In this document: piece after piece, positions 27,043 through 36,500 of the stretch
Layout of the letters: each line of letters starts with the position of its first letter
Numbering within the stretch: position 1 is the first letter of the stretch
Assembly (NCBI RefSeq): GCF_038002345.1
Contig: NZ_JBBOCJ010000001.1
Location: 1,302,001-1,366,000 of the forward strand
Origin: Paenibacillus sp. FSL M7-0420
GTDB taxonomy: Bacteria; Bacillota; Bacilli; Paenibacillales; Paenibacillaceae
Length of the DNA: 64,000 nt
Direction: 5' to 3'
Program-made: the position numbers and the translations under genes
The notes under the pieces: generated by a model
Databases searched by the model: none
The model's input: the letters and a program-made list of their open reading frames with translations, nothing else
What the model was told of the DNA's origin: nothing

Positions 27043-28662
27043 ATGAAAGTTACATTACTAGCTTTATACACGGAAGGAATGCAACTTTGGCAGGAAGAAA
27101 TAGGATTATGTTCTCTTGCCTCTTTTCTAAGAAGAGCGGGATACGAAGTTCAACTCATAAGCTATCTGGAAAGCGATATTGACTATAAAGAAATCCTTGA
27201 TTTCAAGCCCGATCTGCTAGGAATTTCACTGTATGATATCAATAAAAATGCTGCGTACAGAGTAAGTGGTAAATTACGTCAGCTCATGCCGGAGTTGTTT
27301 CTCTGCTTCGGTGGAAATCTGCCGACATATTTCGATGAAGGAATTCTGGAAGAATGCAAAGATGTTGACTTTGTTATTAGAGGAGAAGGCGAGAACGTCT
27401 TGTTGGAGGTTGTATCCAAGAGTGATCTTAAAGCTTCGATGAGGGAAATTAAGGGGGTGACCTTCAGAGAGGGAGAACAAATTATTGTTAATGAAAGCCA
27501 GGAGTTGATCTGTGATTTGGACAGCCTGCCTTTTCCGGCAAGAGATTTGCTGATCCAGAATCATTCGAAATCCGCACAGATTTCAACCTCCAGAGGCTGC
27601 AAGGCCAAATGTACCTTTTGTGCCTCCCAGTTATTCTGGAAACGCTGGCGAGGTCGCAGCGTTAAGAACATTGTGGATGAGCTTGAGTACATTGTGAATA
27701 CCTACGGTATCCGAACTTTTAATTTTATTGACGGAAGCTTCGAGGATCCTGGTGATGATTCGGATCGTCTCTGGCAAATCGCTCGTGAAATTGTTGACCG
27801 GAAATTATTCATCTCCTATTTCTGCCATATGCGAGCCGAGTTCTACAAGAATGCAAGCGATGAGCAGCTAAGGTTACTTAAGGAATCGGGGCTTTGCGGT
27901 GTTTGCACAGGGTTAGAATCTGGAAATAAACGTGACCTGAGGCTATACGGAAAGATTGCTAACCATTACGACATGGATAGGGCTATTCATATATTTAACG
28001 AATACGGAATCAATATCGAACCGGGATTCATCAATTTCAATCCTTATTCTACGTTGGAAGGATTGCGTGAAAACATCCAATTTCTTGAAAAGTACGGGTT
28101 TGCCTCCAATATAGAGCATATTTCTACTATATACAAAATGTATAAAGGGACGAGATTGTACGATGTCATTAGAGCCGATGGCCTACTGAAGCCTGATAAA
28201 TTTAATGAATTTGGATATAAATTTAGGGATCGACGGGTTGAAGTGCTATTTCAAAAGGTTCACAAGTTTATCATGAACAATGACGATCAGGGCATTGTGG
28301 ATTTATTCGGTAAACTGGTCTATTTCACTACTAAACAATGGACGCTCACAAATTACTATAAACGGATACTACTGGACAGGGGGTCTACAGATGCTGTTGA
28401 TGCTATAACGGAATTTGAACTCGCAGGCATGCAATACAGAGACAATTTAAACAGTACGATAGCAAACTGGTTCAACGAATTACTTGATTTGGCTGAAAAC
28501 CAGTGGAGTGAGGAGCAGTCGGATAAAATCACTGGCAATTACTTAAACAAGCAATATATCACAGATATACTAAAAAGTTTTCAAAAAGCAAAAACGGCGC
28601 TATACAAGAATTTGATTAAGTATGATATGAACTTTTTAACTAATACTATCGATTTTATCTAG
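27043..28662 (+). CDS. Radical SAM enzyme with N-terminal B12-binding-type domain
   Basis: The 539-residue protein has an N-terminal Rossmann-like domain (1-135: VTLLALYTEGMQLW, DLLGISLYDINKN, FGGNLPTYF) of the cobalamin-binding type. The radical SAM core begins with STSRGCKAKCTFCASQ, the C-x3-C-x2-C cluster motif, at about residue 180-195. The usual D-x-H-x-x-G cobalamin ligand motif is not apparent, so cobalamin may bind base-off without the His, or not at all. A 150-residue C-terminal extension follows. Members methylate unactivated carbons or rearrange rings in natural products. I chose ATG 43 of the 27.0-kb segment (27043), just after GGAGGG, over TTG 27031. The substrate cannot be told. 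Confidence 0.88.
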   Translation: MKVTLLALYTEGMQLWQEEIGLCSLASFLRRAGYEVQLISYLESDIDYKEILDFKPDLLGISLYDINKNAAYRVSGKLRQLMPELFLCFGGNLPTYFDEGILEECKDVDFVIRGEGENVLLEVVSKSDLKASMREIKGVTFREGEQIIVNESQELICDLDSLPFPARDLLIQNHSKSAQISTSRGCKAKCTFCASQLFWKRWRGRSVKNIVDELEYIVNTYGIRTFNFIDGSFEDPGDDSDRLWQIAREIVDRKLFISYFCHMRAEFYKNASDEQLRLLKESGLCGVCTGLESGNKRDLRLYGKIANHYDMDRAIHIFNEYGINIEPGFINFNPYSTLEGLRENIQFLEKYGFASNIEHISTIYKMYKGTRLYDVIRADGLLKPDKFNEFGYKFRDRRVEVLFQKVHKFIMNNDDQGIVDLFGKLVYFTTKQWTLTNYYKRILLDRGSTDAVDAITEFELAGMQYRDNLNSTIANWFNELLDLAENQWSEEQSDKITGNYLNKQYITDILKSFQKAKTALYKNLIKYDMNFLTNTIDFI

Positions 28663-28679
28663 AGAGGAGGGAGGCTGTC

Positions 28680-29666
28680 TTGATCAAAATTTCCAAGCAA
28701 ATGCTGGACAGAATGACCAAGAAATTTGGAGCCGATGTGGATAGCCTGGTATTTGTGGGTGGAGGAAAAGAGGAATCGGACGGTATCCTTTATAGTTATA
28801 GCTCCGGTTCCAAGGAGATGGTTCTCAAGATTCTATCTATTCCGAAGGAAAATGCCGATACAGCATTCGAAGAAATGGAAGAACGTACTCGGTTTGTAAA
28901 TTATCTAGGAAGACAAGGTATGGACATCGCTTATCCGGTAAAAAACAAAAATAACAATATCATTGAAACGATAGAAACAGAAGAATATATTCTGGCAGCT
29001 TATGAGATGAACAGAGTCTACGGCAATATTCCTCAAGCCCATGATTTTTCTAAAAACTTCTACATCCGATACGGGAAAATTATAGGAAAGCTTCACCAGC
29101 TCTCTAAGATCTATCCCAAGTGGAAAGGAAATGCACCGGATGGGGACAGTAAAGTGCTGCACTGGAGTGATGAATGGAAATTCTTTTATTCATGGTGCCA
29201 GGATTCAGAGGTGAAACGGGCATGGCAGAATATCAAAGCGGAACTGTCCTCCCTTCCTGTAACGCGTGATACCTTTGGTTTCATTCATAATGATCCTCAT
29301 GTGGAAAATATTATGATAGAAAAGGGCCGAGTCGTTCTAATCGACTTCGATGTCGCCAATTTCCATTGGTTTATGAATGATATTGCTATAGCTTCGCAGT
29401 TTCTGATGTTTTCGACGACTGGAGGAATGGGTGCACCGTTTAAGGATATGGATAAATTGAAATCGTTCTATATGCATTTTATGAATGGTTACGAAACTGA
29501 AAATCATATGGATGCCATTTCACTAGATAAGTTAGAGCTATTTATCAATTACCGTAGATTGCTGATGTATACCATTTCACAGCATTGGCTGGAGTCGAAT
29601 CCGGAGCAAAAGAAATCGTGGAAGCAGATGATTCTTAACAGTCCGTCGCTTCATTTGTTCAATTAA
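28680..29666 (+). CDS. Aminoglycoside phosphotransferase-family kinase
   Basis: This 328-residue small-molecule kinase of the APH/choline-kinase fold has the Brenner motif FIHNDPHVENIM around residue 200. The Mg-binding motif is VVLIDFDVANFHWFMND around 220. N-lobe Lys and Glu positions (MVLKILS near 45) fit ATP binding. It would phosphorylate a hydroxyl or amine of a small molecule. In the amicoumacin pathway, which also uses the D-Asn prodrug route, a kinase of this fold (AmiN) inactivates the antibiotic, so intracellular self-resistance is the favoured role. Phosphorylation of a precursor is the alternative. TTG start with GAGGAGGGAGG upstream. Confidence 0.88.
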   Translation: MIKISKQMLDRMTKKFGADVDSLVFVGGGKEESDGILYSYSSGSKEMVLKILSIPKENADTAFEEMEERTRFVNYLGRQGMDIAYPVKNKNNNIIETIETEEYILAAYEMNRVYGNIPQAHDFSKNFYIRYGKIIGKLHQLSKIYPKWKGNAPDGDSKVLHWSDEWKFFYSWCQDSEVKRAWQNIKAELSSLPVTRDTFGFIHNDPHVENIMIEKGRVVLIDFDVANFHWFMNDIAIASQFLMFSTTGGMGAPFKDMDKLKSFYMHFMNGYETENHMDAISLDKLELFINYRRLLMYTISQHWLESNPEQKKSWKQMILNSPSLHLFN

Positions 29667-29697
29667 CCAAAGCACAAGCGCATGTGGGGAAGCGAAT

Positions 29698-31185
29698 TTG
29701 GATACGTTGAAAAACCGAATTGCCACACTACCAATCATGAGAGGCTATGATTCCATGGAACTTGTAAAGAAACTGGACAAGGGCAATGTCGAAGATATTG
29801 TAGCGGTAACTCCAATGCAGGCAAGCATGCTATTCCATTATTTCAGCGATCCTTCTAGCGGTATGTATTTCGATCAGTCCTGCTACAGATTGAAGGGCAA
29901 GATTAGTGCAGATGCGCTGGTTCAAGCATGGAATGTCGTAGTGCATAACAATGAAATTTTGCGGACCGTATTCCGTTGGCAGGGAATCAGGTTCCCACTA
30001 CAGATTGTTCAGAAGGAATATGATCTTCCCATCACTCATTATCGGCTTAGTAATTTGAATACAATAGCTAGACAAAGAGACATTGAGAGCATCAGACTTG
30101 CGGATATCCAGCGGTTGGCAGATATAACGGATGAGCCCTTCCGGGTAATATTGTGTGAATTATCACCTGACGAGTACGAAATGATTGTAAGTACTCATCA
30201 TGTTTTGTACGACGGCTGGAGTAATGCGTTGATGCTAAAAGAAGTATTGCAGGCTTATGGGGCTATTACCAACAATGAAGAGCCTAGACAGGTAAGAAAG
30301 CCAAGATATAAGGAGTTGGTCAGATGGTATCAGCGGCAGGATAAAGAGCATCATAAAAAATTCTGGAAAAATTACTTGAGGGAATATAAGCCGCAGACCT
30401 TGCATGAAGAAGTAAGGTACAGAAAAGCCGAGCGACCTGAAGAATATTCGTTGGTACTGGAGGATAGCCTGGTACAACAAATTCAAAGGTATTTACGAAG
30501 TAAGGAAATCACACTTGCTACCTTCATTTATGCCGTATGGGGCATATTGCTATATCAACAGAAAGGCCATAAAGATACCCTTATAGGAGTAACTCTCTCC
30601 GGTAGGACTCCAGACATTATTAATGTGGAATCAATGATCGGTTTGTTCATCAATACCCTTCCGCTTAGAATCACATTTGATTCAGAGAAGACTGCCGGTG
30701 AACTCCTCCATGATATTAACAACGACCTGTTGATTTTTAAAGAATATGAAGGAACCTCATTGTTGGATATTCACGACTGCGTAACGTCTCCACTTGACGG
30801 GCAGTTATTCGACACTCTAGTCGTCATTCAAAACTATCCGGTCGATAAAATTATTACCAATGAAGATGCTAATATTCAACTAAGCTTTGTATCTTCTTAT
30901 TATTTGACAAATTTTAAACTAACGCTGAGTGTTAAAAATTTTAATGGCCTCCAACTGGATTTTAGTTTTACTAAAGACGATTACCGATTGGATGAAATTG
31001 AAGCAATGGGCCAACAGTTAGCCTCCCTTCTTGGCTGGATGGCCGCTGGAGATTACGATGAAATGGCTGTTTCAGATATAACTATGCTCTTGAATCAAAG
31101 AAAAAGTGAAGGATTATTCCGAATTCAGGAAACGATCCATCAACTTGATTCGATAGGAAGGATAAACTTCGATGAAATATTTTAG
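29698..31185 (+). CDS. Free-standing NRPS condensation domain
   Basis: The 495-residue protein consists of a single, apparently complete C domain. The substrate-facing segment AVTPMQASMLFHYF is near residue 38, the active site STHHVLYDGWSNALML near 165, and the C-lobe motif ITLATFIYAVWGILLY near 280. GVTLSGRTPD, IGLFINTLPLRI and DTLVVIQNYP follow. It forms an amide or ester bond between two carrier-bound partners. No carrier or A domain is attached, so it must act in trans. It could supply the missing N-lobe function for the C-lobe fragment that opens the A-T protein at 33572. TTG start; its end overlaps the next gene by 14 bp. Confidence 0.92.
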   Translation: MDTLKNRIATLPIMRGYDSMELVKKLDKGNVEDIVAVTPMQASMLFHYFSDPSSGMYFDQSCYRLKGKISADALVQAWNVVVHNNEILRTVFRWQGIRFPLQIVQKEYDLPITHYRLSNLNTIARQRDIESIRLADIQRLADITDEPFRVILCELSPDEYEMIVSTHHVLYDGWSNALMLKEVLQAYGAITNNEEPRQVRKPRYKELVRWYQRQDKEHHKKFWKNYLREYKPQTLHEEVRYRKAERPEEYSLVLEDSLVQQIQRYLRSKEITLATFIYAVWGILLYQQKGHKDTLIGVTLSGRTPDIINVESMIGLFINTLPLRITFDSEKTAGELLHDINNDLLIFKEYEGTSLLDIHDCVTSPLDGQLFDTLVVIQNYPVDKIITNEDANIQLSFVSSYYLTNFKLTLSVKNFNGLQLDFSFTKDDYRLDEIEAMGQQLASLLGWMAAGDYDEMAVSDITMLLNQRKSEGLFRIQETIHQLDSIGRINFDEIF

Positions 31186-32338
31186 CGTACCTGCGGATTT
31201 CAAAAAAGAAACCATCGATAGATATGAGGCACTCAACAGACGGTACAAAGATGCCAAAGTGCTAGAAACCTACGGCCAATTAACATCGGTTGGCCTTGTG
31301 AATTCAGGCAGAGTTACGGAAGTGTTACCTAATGTCGATGTCAAAAGCTTTACCGAATATGTGTCCTACTCGAAGGATAAAGGTATTGACTTTAACTATA
31401 CCCTGAATCCGTCTTGCTTAGGAAATATGGAGTTTTCGGAGGCAGGAATGGAGCAACTGATTGCTCAGCTTAAGCTCATCAAGAGCCTGGGTGTAGATTC
31501 GCTTACGCTTACCTCACCTCAACTGATGGAACTGGTGAAAGGCGTTGGCCTCGGATTTAAGATTAAAGCCTCGGCAATCTGTGAAATTACATCTCCCAGC
31601 AAAGCACTCTTCTATAAAAAAATGGGTGTGGAGAGAGTTGTTGTAGACCCGGATATTACAAGGAATTTCGAAAAGCTTAAAAATATTTGTAAGGGATTCG
31701 GCAGCGGAGTTGAGATTATCATCAACAATGTGTGCTACAAGGACTGCGCATACAAAATGTTTCATTATAACCACGAAGCGCATTGCACCAAAGATCATCC
31801 GGAGCAGACAATCAGGAATTATTATTTCAATCGATGCTCGATGCAAAAAGCGAGCGGATATAAAAATTCGGTCAGGCTGAACTGGATCAGGCCTGAGGAT
31901 CTAAAATATTATACGGAGTCAGGAATATCGTACTTCAAGCTCCAGGGCCGGCAAAATATTGTAAATGGTGATGGCGCTAAGACACTTGAACATTATTTTA
32001 ATGGAGACTTTGATGGCAATCTATTTGATTTGATTACTATGTTTGCACCGTATAATTCGTTCCAACCTTACATGGACAACAAGAAACTGGACGGATTCGT
32101 AAAGACGTTCTACGATCATCCGACATTTTGTAAAGACTTATGCGATTCGTGCAAATATTGCGAGAAATATGCTATGAAGTGTATTGACAGAAGCAGCGTG
32201 GAGGAATTAAACAAACAGGCATTAGATTTTTATACTGCCTATGATGACTACACGCATGGCATCCGAAGACATGTGCGGTCAACATCCCGAAATGAAGGTT
32301 TTACTAACACAGAGTTGGATTGTGAATTCGAATTCTAG
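31172..32338 (+). CDS. U32-family (UbiU/UbiV-like) iron-sulfur protein, first of a pair
   Basis: The 388-residue TIM-barrel protein is labelled U32 peptidase by fold, but characterised relatives (UbiU/UbiV) are 4Fe-4S proteins that hydroxylate without oxygen, and others (RlhA) hydroxylate RNA. Cys188, Cys192, Cys205 and Cys222 (NNVCYKDCAYK, then HC and FNRC) form a likely cluster site. A second Cys-rich stretch near 320-340 (KDLCDSCKYCEKYAMKC) may hold another. WIRPEDLKYYTESGISYFKLQ is the U32 signature region. ATG 31172 lies inside the end of the condensation gene, preceded by AGGAAGG. Tailoring of a carrier-bound intermediate or hydroxylation is inferred, not shown. Confidence 0.8.
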   Translation: MKYFSVPADFKKETIDRYEALNRRYKDAKVLETYGQLTSVGLVNSGRVTEVLPNVDVKSFTEYVSYSKDKGIDFNYTLNPSCLGNMEFSEAGMEQLIAQLKLIKSLGVDSLTLTSPQLMELVKGVGLGFKIKASAICEITSPSKALFYKKMGVERVVVDPDITRNFEKLKNICKGFGSGVEIIINNVCYKDCAYKMFHYNHEAHCTKDHPEQTIRNYYFNRCSMQKASGYKNSVRLNWIRPEDLKYYTESGISYFKLQGRQNIVNGDGAKTLEHYFNGDFDGNLFDLITMFAPYNSFQPYMDNKKLDGFVKTFYDHPTFCKDLCDSCKYCEKYAMKCIDRSSVEELNKQALDFYTAYDDYTHGIRRHVRSTSRNEGFTNTELDCEFEF

Positions 32339-32365
32339 GCCAGAACAATGAAAGGAACATTAACT

Positions 32366-33547
32366 ATGAAATATTTCAACATTCCCGCAGATTTCAAAAT
32401 GGAAACTATTGATAAGTATGATGAATTAAACCAGCAATACAGTGACTCCAAAGTAATTGAAACCTATGGACAGATTACTTTGGGTAACAGAATCGGCTCC
32501 GGAAGGGCTTATGATTTGATCCCCAAACTGGATATTACGGGTCTCCAGAAGTACATTGATTACTCGGCTCAAAAAAATATTGGCTTTAACTATACAATGA
32601 ATACCACTTGTATGGGCAATAAGGAATTTACCAAGCAAGGGATAAATGAAATTCTGGGGTTCCTGGATGAACTGTATGCAGCAGGTGTCCGTTCATTAAC
32701 GGTCACTTTGCCTTCCATGATTGAGATTATTCGGCTGAAGAATTACGATTTCGAAATCAAGGCCTCAACCGTTTGTCAAATCATTAATGCTAATAAAGCG
32801 TTGGCTTATAAAAATTTGGGTGTTGATAAGATTGTAATCGATGAATCAATCAACCGGGATTTTGAGATGCTGAAGCGAATACGAAACGCATTTGGCGAGA
32901 AAGTTGAAGTCATCACCAATGTAATATGCCATAAAAACTGTATATATGAAATGTTTCACCATAATCAGACTTCCCATGACGACGGTATTCGATCTGGTGA
33001 TTCCAGTGCGACCTATTACTCTCACCGCTGTATGATGAAACGCTCGGAGAACTTCGCCAACATCATGAAGCTGGCCTGGATCAGACCCGAGGACCTAAAA
33101 TATTACACCGGAATAGGTATAAATTATTTTAAGCTGCAGGGAAGACAAGCGATTCTTAAGGGGGATCCGGTCCGGGCGACCAAATGTTATTTTGAGGAGT
33201 CATTTGACGGTAACTTGATGGACCTACTGGACATGTTTTCACCAACGAACTCGTTCAATGTCTATATTGATAATAAAAAGTTAGACGGCTTCCTGAAGCC
33301 TTTTTATGAGAAGCAAAATTTTTGCAATAATGACTGTACCTCTTGCCGATACTGCGAATCCTACGCCAGAAGGCATACAGAGTATGAAAAAGTACAAGAG
33401 ATGTTTGATTTGGCTACAGATTTTTATCAGGAATTCGATCAATTCACTAATATGGTAAAGGAATCCAGTCATGCGGCTACTCCCGCAAAGCCAAAAAAAG
33501 ATAACGCTGAGCTCAACAAAATCGCCGAATTGAATTTCGAGTTTTAA
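32366..33547 (+). CDS. U32-family (UbiU/UbiV-like) iron-sulfur protein, second of a pair
   Basis: The 393-residue paralogue of the preceding protein opens identically (MKYFxxPADFK). The first Cys pair (ICHKNCIYEMF) and the HRC Cys are kept, but the Cys at the position of Cys205 is replaced by a Ser/His/Asp stretch (TSHDDG), so the cluster site is incomplete or rearranged. The second Cys-rich stretch is kept (FCNNDCTSCRYCESYA). WIRPEDLKYYTGIGINYFKLQ matches the first copy. Two unequal U32 paralogues in tandem recall the UbiU-UbiV heterodimer. I chose ATG 32366 over 32348 because AAAGGA lies between them at correct distance and the paralogue starts at the same residue. Confidence 0.8.
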   Translation: MKYFNIPADFKMETIDKYDELNQQYSDSKVIETYGQITLGNRIGSGRAYDLIPKLDITGLQKYIDYSAQKNIGFNYTMNTTCMGNKEFTKQGINEILGFLDELYAAGVRSLTVTLPSMIEIIRLKNYDFEIKASTVCQIINANKALAYKNLGVDKIVIDESINRDFEMLKRIRNAFGEKVEVITNVICHKNCIYEMFHHNQTSHDDGIRSGDSSATYYSHRCMMKRSENFANIMKLAWIRPEDLKYYTGIGINYFKLQGRQAILKGDPVRATKCYFEESFDGNLMDLLDMFSPTNSFNVYIDNKKLDGFLKPFYEKQNFCNNDCTSCRYCESYARRHTEYEKVQEMFDLATDFYQEFDQFTNMVKESSHAATPAKPKKDNAELNKIAELNFEF

Positions 33548-33571
33548 TACGGTATACGACGGAGGAACTAT

Positions 33572-36500
33572 ATGTATACAGGGATGATAAGTACGTTAGA
33601 AGAATTCAAAGAGTCCAGAAATTATTGGATGGATAAGCTGGGAAGTGAATTTGACAATACGGAATTTCCTGCCGACTTCAGCCCTGAAGCCGCAGGAGCT
33701 AAAACTATTTTCCATTTCTCGTTCGATCAGGAGATGTCCGCAAGCCTGTTGAATATGTCCAAAGACCAGGACGTGCTTCTATATATCATGTTAACAGCTG
33801 CATTTAAGATTCTGCTCAACAAGCTGACGAACGAAGAGAATATCATAGTGTGTTCTCCGATTTTTAACACATCAGCTGCAGTTAACCCTTCATTTAAAGG
33901 TATCTTGCTCAAAGAGCGGATCGTCAGAGCGATGAGCTGCAAGGAGTTTTTGCTCAATGTAAGAAATACCGTTATTGAAGGTTATAAGAATCAGCATTAC
34001 CCGATAGAGCAACTCCTTGAAGGTGAGGAACGCCGGCAAGCTGCATTTTCCAGAACCATTATACTTCTAGAAAGCATACATGGTTCCACACAGCCGGAGA
34101 GCCTAATAAATAATATAGATAACAACGTTACTTTTGCATTTCATAAGAATGATGAGCTTATTGGTGGGAAGATTATTTATCCGTCCGGTATGTACTTGGA
34201 AAAGACTATTGGCACCTTCTGCGATTGTTATACGTTCCTGCTGAAACAGATGCTCGCCAACATCAATGCTCCAATCAGAGACTTAGAGCTGGTTGCGGAG
34301 GCAGACCGGGACAAGCTATTGCATACATTCAACAATACCGAACGGACTTACCCGTACAATAAACCGTTAAGCCAATTGTTTGAAGAACAGGTGCTGCTGA
34401 ATCCGGACCGAACCGCTGTCGTATTTGATGGCCAACAATTGACCTACAGTCAACTCAATGAACGGTCTAATCAATTGGCTGCTCTACTGATTGACCTAGG
34501 AGTAACGGATAGAGATATAGTGGCTATACAAGCCGAATATTCCCTAGAGATGGTTGTTAGCATTTGGGGGGTTCTGAAAGTCGGAGCCGCATACCTGCCG
34601 ATCGACCCCAAATATCCTCAAGAGCGAATTCGTTATATGCTTGAGGACAGCAAGGCCAAGTACCTGCTTGCCCAAAGCGAATTCATAAGCACCAGTCCAA
34701 TTACCGCCATTGATTTGAACGATGAAGTGCTGTTTGTCAACAAACCAGTCCACAATCCGGGGACTTTGGTAAAAGCCGAGAATGCCGCATGCATGATTTA
34801 TACTTCTGGATCAACAGGATTGCCAAAGGGTGTCGTAATCCGACATAACAGCCTTGTGAATTTTATTGACTGGCGGATTCAGGAATATCGCTTTACAGCT
34901 GCTGACGTCATTATGCAACTGCTCTCTTTTTCTTTTGACGGATTCGGAACGAATTTCTATTCCAGTTTGCTTTCAGGGGGGTGTCTAATCCTTCCTGCCG
35001 GTAACCGCTGGGGTGATTTCAACTATATTGCGCAGTTGATGAAAGATAATAGGGTAACCAGCATGAGTGTTGTTCCGGTGATGTATGAGGCGATTTTGAA
35101 CCATGCAGAGAAAAGTCAATTGGAATCGCTTAGGCTGGTTGTTCTTGCCGGTGATAAGTGTAATTCTGAGCTTATCGCCATGAGTGAACAGCAAGCAGGT
35201 CATATCTTACTTGTTAATGAATATGGCCCCACAGAAAATACCATAACAACCACAGCGCAAGTTGGGATGCAGGCGGACCAACCGAATATTATTGGCTATC
35301 CAATCGCTAACCAGAGCATATATATCATCAATCAAGACAATAATCTCATGCCTGTCGGCATTAAAGGAGAGCTGTGCGTCTCCGGTGCGGGACTGGCAAG
35401 TGAATATTGGAACAATCCGGAGTTAACTATTGAGAAATTCATTCAAAATCCGTTTGTTCCCGGTGAACGAATGTACCGGACCGGTGATATTGCCAAGAGG
35501 CTTCCAGACGGAAACGTTGAGTTTCTGGGGAGGGCGGACTATCAGGTCAAAATCAGAGGGTACCGCATCGAGCTTGTAGAGGTCGAGAGGGCAATAATGA
35601 ATACGAATCTGTTAAGGGAAGCAATTGTCATGGAGAGGGAGGATCTCGCCGGAAAGCAATATTTATGCGCATATATTTTGGCTTCCGAACCGATTGATCT
35701 GGATGTTCTTAATGAATTGCTGCTGCAGAAATTGCCGAATTATATGATTCCGACGCGATACATCCAATTGGACAGCCTGCCTTTGACTCCGAACGGCAAA
35801 ATCCATAGAAAGGCTCTGCCCGATCCGTATATGCTTCCAGGGCAATCTGCCGAATATGTTCAGCCTACCCATTATATTGAACATGAAATAGTAGCTATTT
35901 GGGCCAACGTCTTAGGAATTGATCAGGATAAAATCGGGATTAATAATAGTTTTTTTCACTTGGGTGGAAACTCCTTGCTGCTAATGCAGGTACACCATGC
36001 TATTGATCGGCTGTATCCGGATACAGTATCCATTCCTGAGCTGTTTGTTTACCACACTGTTTCCAAGCTTGCACTGTTTATTGAGGATAAGCAGAGTCAG
36101 AATACCGGACAATTCATGCTTGATGGCGTAAAGCTGCCCGAGGATTATTTCCATGTTGAGCCGATAGGGCGCTTAAATGACCGCATTTATTTTGAGGTGC
36201 CAGCAGACGTATTCTGCAAAATCAAGCATATAGAGCATGCTACCCCAGAGAATATATTGATTTTCGCCTATGCTTATCTGCTGATGAAGCTGTCTGATAC
36301 CTCAACTGTGTGCCTGCAAGCGATAACCGGCAGTAAAAATGTAATTCGAAAGGTAACGCTGGATTTCCGGGAGCAGAATGATTTTACAACATTGTTCAGC
36401 ATGATGGACCGTCAAATCGCTGCGGATGAATCAGCAGGGCTACGGGTTTCGAAACTGGCCCGCAGTAAAGTTGTTCAACAGGTATATACCGTTCTTCCGT

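Noticed and set aside
31172..33547. True collagenase/peptidase activity for the U32 pair
   Set aside because: No protease catalytic residues can be named; the Cys pattern and pairing fit iron-sulfur U32 proteins better.
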